From: Ohessyouella blattaphilus
GTDB lineage: Bacteria; Bacillota; Clostridia; Lachnospirales; Lachnospiraceae
Assembly (NCBI RefSeq): GCF_024721265.1
Contig: NZ_JAMXOC010000026.1
Span: forward strand, 1-45,226
Direction of reading: 5' to 3'
Length of the DNA: 45,226 nt
Under the pieces are notes generated by a model, which saw only the letters and a program-made list of their open reading frames with translations, was not told where the DNA came from and did no database searches. Below are positions 41,254-45,226 of this stretch, in pieces; the stretch's first letter is position 1; every line of letters starts with the position of its first letter. The position numbers were made by a program, and so were the translations under genes.

Positions 41254-42003
41254 ATGGGTATTCCGGTTAAATTGGAAGCTTTTGAAGGTCCCTTGGATCT
41301 TCTTTTGCACCTAATCGATAAAAATAAAATTGATATCTACGATATTCCGATTGTGGAGATTACCAGTCAATATATGGAGTATATCGCGGCGATGGAACAG
41401 GATGACTTAAACGTGATGAGTGAATTCCTGGTAATGGCGGCCACGCTTCTCGACATTAAGTGCCGGATGCTTCTACCGAAAGAAGTTAACGAAGAAGGCG
41501 AGGAGGAAGATCCCCGAGCAGAACTGGTAGAAAAGCTTCTAGAATATAAGATGTACAAGTTGATGGGGCTAGAGCTTAGAGATAAGCAGGTGGACGGAGA
41601 GCTACTGTGGTTCAAAGAGCCTTCGATTCCGGAGGAAGTCTCTAAGTACCAGCAACCGGTGGATTTAGACCTACTATTAGGAGATTTGACTCTGTCTCGC
41701 TTAAGTGAAGTCTTTCAGGATGTGATCAAAAAGCAGGCCGGTAAGATTGACCCAGTGAGAAGCCAGTTTGGCAAGATTGAAAAAGAAGAGGTAACGCTAC
41801 CGGAGAAGCTTACGTATGTACGTAATTACGCCCGGACTTCCAAGCGTTTTAGTTTTCGTGAACTGCTAGAAAAGCAGAGTTCTAAGACTCAGATTGTGGT
41901 GACCTTTTTAGCGATTTTAGAGCTGATGAAGGATGGCACTATTGAGATAGAACAGACGAAAGCCTTTGATGATATTACTATTACAGCGAAAGAGGCGGCG
42001 TAA
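41254..42003 (+). CDS. scpA: Segregation and condensation protein A
   Basis: ScpA is the kleisin that bridges the heads of SMC and binds ScpB in chromosome condensation. Visible features are the N-terminal VKLEAFEGPLDLLLHLIDKN, DIPIVEITSQYMEYI and AATLLDIKCRMLLP, then acidic linker EEGEEEDPRAE. The C-terminal winged helix ends with VVTFLAILELMKDGTIEIEQ. Length 249 aa is standard. ATG 41254 has GGAGAGAGG just upstream. scpB follows after seven bases. The smc gene is not in this window. Confidence 0.96.
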   Translation: MGIPVKLEAFEGPLDLLLHLIDKNKIDIYDIPIVEITSQYMEYIAAMEQDDLNVMSEFLVMAATLLDIKCRMLLPKEVNEEGEEEDPRAELVEKLLEYKMYKLMGLELRDKQVDGELLWFKEPSIPEEVSKYQQPVDLDLLLGDLTLSRLSEVFQDVIKKQAGKIDPVRSQFGKIEKEEVTLPEKLTYVRNYARTSKRFSFRELLEKQSSKTQIVVTFLAILELMKDGTIEIEQTKAFDDITITAKEAA

Positions 42004-42010
42004 GAGGAGT

Positions 42011-42586
42011 ATGGATTTGGAAATTAATAAATTAGAAAGTGCGATAGAAGCCATTTTATTTACCATGGGGGATTCTGTTGAGCTAGGAAAGATTGCCTAT
42101 GCTATCGGCCATGACGATGAAACTACGAGAAAGCTGATTCATCAGCTGATGGATAAATACGATCAAGAAGACAGGGGAATTCGGGTCATTGAACTAGAGA
42201 ATTCCTATCAAATGTGTACCAAGAAGGAAATGTACGACTATTTGATTCGTGTAGCTAAGCAACCGAAGAAATACGCTTTAACGGATGTGCTTTTAGAGAC
42301 CCTCTCGATTATCGCCTATAAACAACCGGTAACGAAGTTAGATATTGAGAAGATTCGCGGGGTTAAGACGGATCATGCGGTGAATAAGCTTGTAGAATAC
42401 GAATTGGTGTGTGAGAAGGGGCGTTTAGATGCTCCAGGAAGACCGATTTTATTTGGCACCACCGAAGAGTTCTTGCGGAAGTTTAGTATTCACTCGATTG
42501 AAGATTTGCCGACCATTGAGGCCGAAGAGGTGGAGACGCTTAAAACCCAAGCAGAAGAAGAGATTCAGCTGAAATTAGATTTGTAA
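42011..42586 (+). CDS. scpB: Segregation and condensation protein B
   Basis: ScpB forms a dimer on the ScpA linker and completes the SMC-ScpAB condensin. The two winged-helix domains are seen as KLESAIEAILFTMGDSVEL and RGIRVIELENSYQMCTKKE, with the signature LLETLSIIAYKQPVTK and IEKIRGVKTDHAVNKLVE plus RPILFGTTEEFLRKF. I use ATG 42011 (191 aa). GAGGAG ends only one base before it, so translation may start at TTG 42017, seven bases from that RBS. It is cotranscribed with scpA, and the YbaK-type gene follows after 12 bases. Confidence 0.95.
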   Translation: MDLEINKLESAIEAILFTMGDSVELGKIAYAIGHDDETTRKLIHQLMDKYDQEDRGIRVIELENSYQMCTKKEMYDYLIRVAKQPKKYALTDVLLETLSIIAYKQPVTKLDIEKIRGVKTDHAVNKLVEYELVCEKGRLDAPGRPILFGTTEEFLRKFSIHSIEDLPTIEAEEVETLKTQAEEEIQLKLDL

Positions 42587-42598
42587 GAGGATATTAGT

Positions 42599-43060
42599 AT
42601 GTCAGTAGAAAAAGTAAAGGCCTATCTCGCGAGATTTGGGGTAGAGAATCAGGTGATTGAAAAGGAACAATCGTCAGCTACGGTTGAGCTGGCGGCCCAG
42701 GCTCTCGGAGTAGAACCAGCCCGAATTGCCAAAAGCTTGACCTTTAATAATGACGAAAGAGTAATCTTGATCGTTATGGCAGGTGATTGCAAAACCGATA
42801 ATAAGAAATTCCGTGATACTTTTGGTTTTAAGCCCCGGATGTTAAAGCTAGAAGAAGTGGAAGAGAAGGTGGGCTATGCCGCTGGCGGAGTGTGCCCCTT
42901 TGGGGTAAATGAAGGGGTGGATGTCTATCTGGACCGCTCCCTAGAGCGCTTTGAGACCGTATTTCCCGCCGCCGGTAGCGGCAACTCGATGATTGAGCTC
43001 TCTCTAGAACAATTAAGTCAATATGGGTGCGCCAAAGGCTTTGTTGACGTATCGAAATAA
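42599..43060 (+). CDS. YbaK/EbsC family aminoacyl-tRNA deacylase-like protein
   Basis: A 153-aa protein of the YbaK/aminoacyl-tRNA deacylase superfamily, second in this segment. Typical features are SATVELAAQALGVEPARIAKSLTF, the active-site lysine region DCKTDNKKFRDTFG, GYAAGGVCPFGV and VFPAAGSGNSMIELSLEQL. Members include YbaK (Cys-tRNA-Pro deacylase) and other ProXp forms, and the exact substrate cannot be assigned. ATG 42599 has AGAGGA 7 bases upstream. A strong terminator ends this operon. Confidence 0.85.
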   Translation: MSVEKVKAYLARFGVENQVIEKEQSSATVELAAQALGVEPARIAKSLTFNNDERVILIVMAGDCKTDNKKFRDTFGFKPRMLKLEEVEEKVGYAAGGVCPFGVNEGVDVYLDRSLERFETVFPAAGSGNSMIELSLEQLSQYGCAKGFVDVSK

Positions 43061-43068
43061 AAAACATC

Positions 43069-43102
43069 AAGAAAAGTGAAGAAATATCACTTTTCTTTTT
43101 TT
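43069..43102 (+). terminator. Terminator of the scpAB-ybaK operon
   Basis: AAGAAAAGTGA (43069-43079) pairs perfectly with TCACTTTTCTT (43087-43097), followed by more T residues to 43102. Confidence 0.85.
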
Positions 43103-43140
43103 GTCTTCTATGTTACCATTAGGAAGATAAAATAAAACAA

Positions 43141-43159
43141 CCTAATTGATGTAATTAGG
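43141..43159. promoter_or_regulatory. Perfect dyad upstream of leuA, candidate operator
   Basis: CCTAATT (43141-43147) and AATTAGG (43153-43159) are perfect complements around GATGT. A further ATTAGG half-site is at 43118-43123. A TAAAAT -10-like box lies at 43128-43133, but no good -35 is placed at 17 bases; TTGTCT at 43101 is 21 bases away. A weak promoter that needs an activator, and a site so near the start codon (43181), fit autoregulation by the AraC-like domain of the gene. This link is inference. Confidence 0.45.
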
Positions 43160-43180
43160 CAATGAGAATGGGGATAGGTT

Positions 43181-45166
43181 ATGAAGAATTTTGTTAAGTA
43201 TCAAAAAATGTATTATATGCCACCGAAGGTAACGTATGATTGGGTGAGCAAAGATGCTATAGATAAAGCGCCGATTTGGTGCAGCGTAGACTTAAGAGAC
43301 GGCAATCAAGCTTTGATTGAGCCCATGAGTCTAGAAGAGAAGCTAGAGTTCTTTGATTTGCTAGTGGATATTGGCTTTAAAGAGATCGAAGTCGGTTTTC
43401 CGGCGGCGTCAGAGACCGAGTTTATGTTTATGCGGGCCCTAATCGAGCAGAATCACATTCCCGAGGACGTGACCATTCAAGTACTTACTCAGGCTCGTGA
43501 TCATATTATTCGCAGAACCTTTGAAGCGATTAAAGGTGCGCCTCACGCGGTAGTTCACGTCTATAATTCCACCTCTTTAGCTCAGAGAGAGCAGGTGTTT
43601 AAAAAGAACATGGCTCAGGTTAAAGAAATTGCCATTAAAGGGGCGAAGCTGTTAAAAGACCTAGCGGAAAAGACCGATGGGAACTTTACCTTTGAATATT
43701 CGCCAGAAAGTTTCTCCGGTACGGAGATGGAATACGCTTTAGAAGTTTGCAATGCGGTTATCGATATCTGGGAGCCCAACGAAAGTAATAAGTGCATTAT
43801 CAATTTGCCCACGACGGTGGAAAATGCGATGCCTCATACCTTTGCTACCCAGCTAGAGTATATGCATAAAAATTTAAATAGTCGTGAGAATATTATTTTG
43901 AGCATTCATCCTCATAATGACCGAGGAACTGGGGTGGCGACAGCAGAGCTAGGAATGCTTGCAGGGGCTGACCGGATTGAAGGGACGCTTTTTGGTAACG
44001 GTGAGCGTACTGGTAATGTGGACATTATCACATTAGCACTTAATATGTTCTCCCAGGGCGTTAATCCGGGACTTGATTTTTCAAATATGTCTTACATTCG
44101 AGAAAAGTATGAACGGTTAACGAGAATGCACGTCTACGAACGGCAACCGTATGCCGGCGATTTGGTCTTTACCGCCTTTTCTGGGTCTCACCAGGATGCT
44201 ATTGCGAAGGGCATGACATACCGGGAAGAGCGAGGTGAAGAGAAGTGGACGGTTCCTTATCTGCCAATTGACCCCCAGGATATCGGTAGACGTTACGATT
44301 CGGATGTTATCCGTATTAATAGCCAATCGGGTAAAGGTGGCGTAAGCTACATCTTGAAGCAGTCCTATGGTATCAATGTGCCAGAGAAGATGCGGGAAGA
44401 GGTGGGCTATCTGGTAAAGGATGTCTCGGATAAGGCTCACAAAGAATTAACGCCAGCCTTGGTTTACCAAATTTTCTCAGAAAATTATGTGAATACCAAA
44501 CCGATTTTCCATGTGGATGAATACCATATTCGCAGAGGCGATAGCACCTTTGCCGATGTGAAGATTTCCCGGGGCGAAGAGGTGAATACCGTAACAGCTA
44601 TGGGTAATGGACGTCTTGACGCCGTTAGTAATGCCATTAAGCAATACTTTAATGTGAACTACGAGCTTTCCTTTTATGAGGAACACTCCTTAACCACCGG
44701 TTCGTCTTCCCAAGCGGTGGCATACGTTGGTATTCAGCTAGAGAAGAAAACGTACTGGGGTGTCGGCATCGATCAAGATATTATCACGGCATCGATAGAA
44801 GCACTGACTGTGGCAGTTAATAAGCTAGAGGCGCTAGCAAAGCAGGATTATATAACGGATAAACGGATGATTGAAATCCGCAATCACATCCAACTAAACT
44901 ATGCGGATATTAGCCTTGACGACTTAGCTCAGGCCTTCTATCTATCGAAACCGTATCTGTCGAAGTATATTAAAGAAAAATCTGGTATGACTTTTGGTGA
45001 CCTAGTTAAAACTATTCGCATGAAGAAAGCAAAAGAGCTCCTAAAAAACAGTAGCTCCACCGTTGAATATATTTCACAATCGGTAGGTTACCCAAATGTA
45101 GAGCACTTTAACCGCCTCTTCAAGAAAGAGTATCAGCTAACACCTTTGCAATATCGCAATAAATAG
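43181..45166 (+). CDS. leuA: 2-Isopropylmalate synthase fused to a C-terminal AraC-type DNA-binding domain
   Basis: LeuA condenses acetyl-CoA with 2-oxoisovalerate, the first leucine step. The catalytic TIM barrel (about residues 28-310) has WCSVDLRDGNQALIEPMS with metal-binding Asp near position 40, HPHNDRGTGVA (His243, His245) and FGNGERTGNVD (Asn279). The leucine-binding regulatory domain (about 435-548) has GNGRLDAVSNAIK and GSSSQAVAYVGIQ, and ends with GVGIDQDIITASIEALTVAVNKL (the longer, yeast-type LeuA class). The normal protein would end near residue 555; here the frame continues to 661 with an AraC-type double helix-turn-helix. The start is ATG 43181 (MKNFVKYQKMYYMPPKV), about 20 bases after a perfect dyad. 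It ends five bases before the intron copy at the right edge. Confidence 0.93.
   Translation: MKNFVKYQKMYYMPPKVTYDWVSKDAIDKAPIWCSVDLRDGNQALIEPMSLEEKLEFFDLLVDIGFKEIEVGFPAASETEFMFMRALIEQNHIPEDVTIQVLTQARDHIIRRTFEAIKGAPHAVVHVYNSTSLAQREQVFKKNMAQVKEIAIKGAKLLKDLAEKTDGNFTFEYSPESFSGTEMEYALEVCNAVIDIWEPNESNKCIINLPTTVENAMPHTFATQLEYMHKNLNSRENIILSIHPHNDRGTGVATAELGMLAGADRIEGTLFGNGERTGNVDIITLALNMFSQGVNPGLDFSNMSYIREKYERLTRMHVYERQPYAGDLVFTAFSGSHQDAIAKGMTYREERGEEKWTVPYLPIDPQDIGRRYDSDVIRINSQSGKGGVSYILKQSYGINVPEKMREEVGYLVKDVSDKAHKELTPALVYQIFSENYVNTKPIFHVDEYHIRRGDSTFADVKISRGEEVNTVTAMGNGRLDAVSNAIKQYFNVNYELSFYEEHSLTTGSSSQAVAYVGIQLEKKTYWGVGIDQDIITASIEALTVAVNKLEALAKQDYITDKRMIEIRNHIQLNYADISLDDLAQAFYLSKPYLSKYIKEKSGMTFGDLVKTIRMKKAKELLKNSSSTVEYISQSVGYPNVEHFNRLFKKEYQLTPLQYRNK
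44861..45163 (+). other. AraC-family HTH domain encoded within leuA (residues 561-661)
   Basis: Both helix-turn-helix units are complete. The first is ISLDDLAQAFYLSKPYLSKY followed by IKEKSGMTFGDLVKTIR, and the second is MKKAKELLKN then VEYISQSVGYPNVEHFNRLF with the terminal KKEYQLTPLQYRNK. The linker after the LeuA regulatory domain is about 12 residues (LEALAKQDYITD). There is no stop, frameshift or start codon with RBS between the two parts. Codon use looks continuous across the junction. Confidence 0.9.
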
Positions 45167-45171
45167 TTAAA

Positions 45172-45226
45172 ATCGAGTAGGAGGCGGTGACTAACCGCCG
45201 TCCTCTCACAGCACCGTACGTACCGT
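45172..45226 (-). mobile_element. 3' end of a second group II intron copy, inverted
   Basis: Bases 45172-45223 are the exact reverse complement of 1-52; three more bases (CGT) continue to the end. Read on the minus strand, the same domain VI with bulged adenine is present. Its 3' splice end points into leuA, whose stop codon is five bases away. The intron therefore sits antisense to leuA, immediately after it. Confidence 0.75.

Noticed and set aside
42260-42600. Possible second HTH regulator next to leuA.
   Set aside because: The winged-helix signals here belong to ScpB.
44117-44440. Minus-strand frame of 107 codons within leuA.
   Set aside because: Antisense to conserved LeuA sequence; no support as a gene.
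1-45226. Terminal inverted repeats could mean that the whole window is one large transposon.
   Set aside because: The repeats fold as a group II intron domain VI, and the interior is ordinary core metabolism with no transposase or recombinase. Inverted intron copies at contig ends explain it better.

Overview
The window looks like the chromosome of an anaerobic, low-to-moderate GC Firmicute of the Clostridia, probably Lachnospiraceae-like. Supporting signs are the asp23-nusB-xseAB-ispA-dxs-tlyA-nadK-argR-recN gene order, a two-protein SUF-type Fe-S machine, an [FeFe]-hydrogenase-like protein, a MetH without its fused activation domain, ThiW, and strong TTGACA/TATAAT-type promoters. The assignment to a family is inference. 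I see no tRNA, rRNA, CRISPR, phage or transposase genes. Both ends carry the same 52-bp sequence in inverted orientation. It folds as domain VI of a group II intron, so the window probably is a whole contig bounded by two intron copies.

Layout: (1) 163-2045, aminotransferase and NUDIX ADP-ribose pyrophosphatase. (2) 2068-7795, Fe-S/thiolation operon: smsC, smsB, iscR-type regulator, iscS, iscU, mnmA, then a PHP-type histidinol phosphatase. The promoter overlaps a perfect 17-bp dyad, probably the regulator's operator. (3) 7819-12774, lower glycolysis: gapA, pgk, tpiA, gpmI. (4) 12844-14028 (minus strand), membrane metallophosphoesterase. (5) 14093-28953, a long plus-strand run: asp23-like, nusB, xseA, xseB, ispA, dxs, tlyA, nadK, argR, recN, then glgA, a MetH-activation protein, metH and the hydrogenase-like protein. 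(6) 28953-32962, thiamine locus under a TPP riboswitch: thiC, thiD, thiW, a truncated thiM and a thiE with no normal start. (7) 32959-37659, alaS, a glycine-riboswitch-controlled amino acid permease, and rpsU. (8) 37732-43060, HAD phosphatase, maf (minus), two YbaK-type tRNA-editing-like proteins, a pentapeptide protein, a second metallophosphoesterase, scpA and scpB. (9) 43181-45166, leuA.

The most unusual gene is the last. It encodes a complete 2-isopropylmalate synthase with its leucine-binding regulatory domain, continuing in frame into a complete C-terminal AraC-type double helix-turn-helix domain. This is the architecture expected of a leucine-sensing enzyme that also binds DNA. A perfect inverted repeat (CCTAATT-5-AATTAGG) lies just upstream of its start and is a candidate autoregulatory site.

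Other points of interest are the hybrid SMS/ISC operon with tandem operators, a glycine riboswitch whose closing stem shares bases with the downstream terminator (predicting glycine-dependent read-through), tandem terminators behind the TPP aptamer, the decayed thiM/thiE junction, a MetH operon containing a hydrogenase-like protein, and a 40-bp hairpin-rich repeat present twice between genes.
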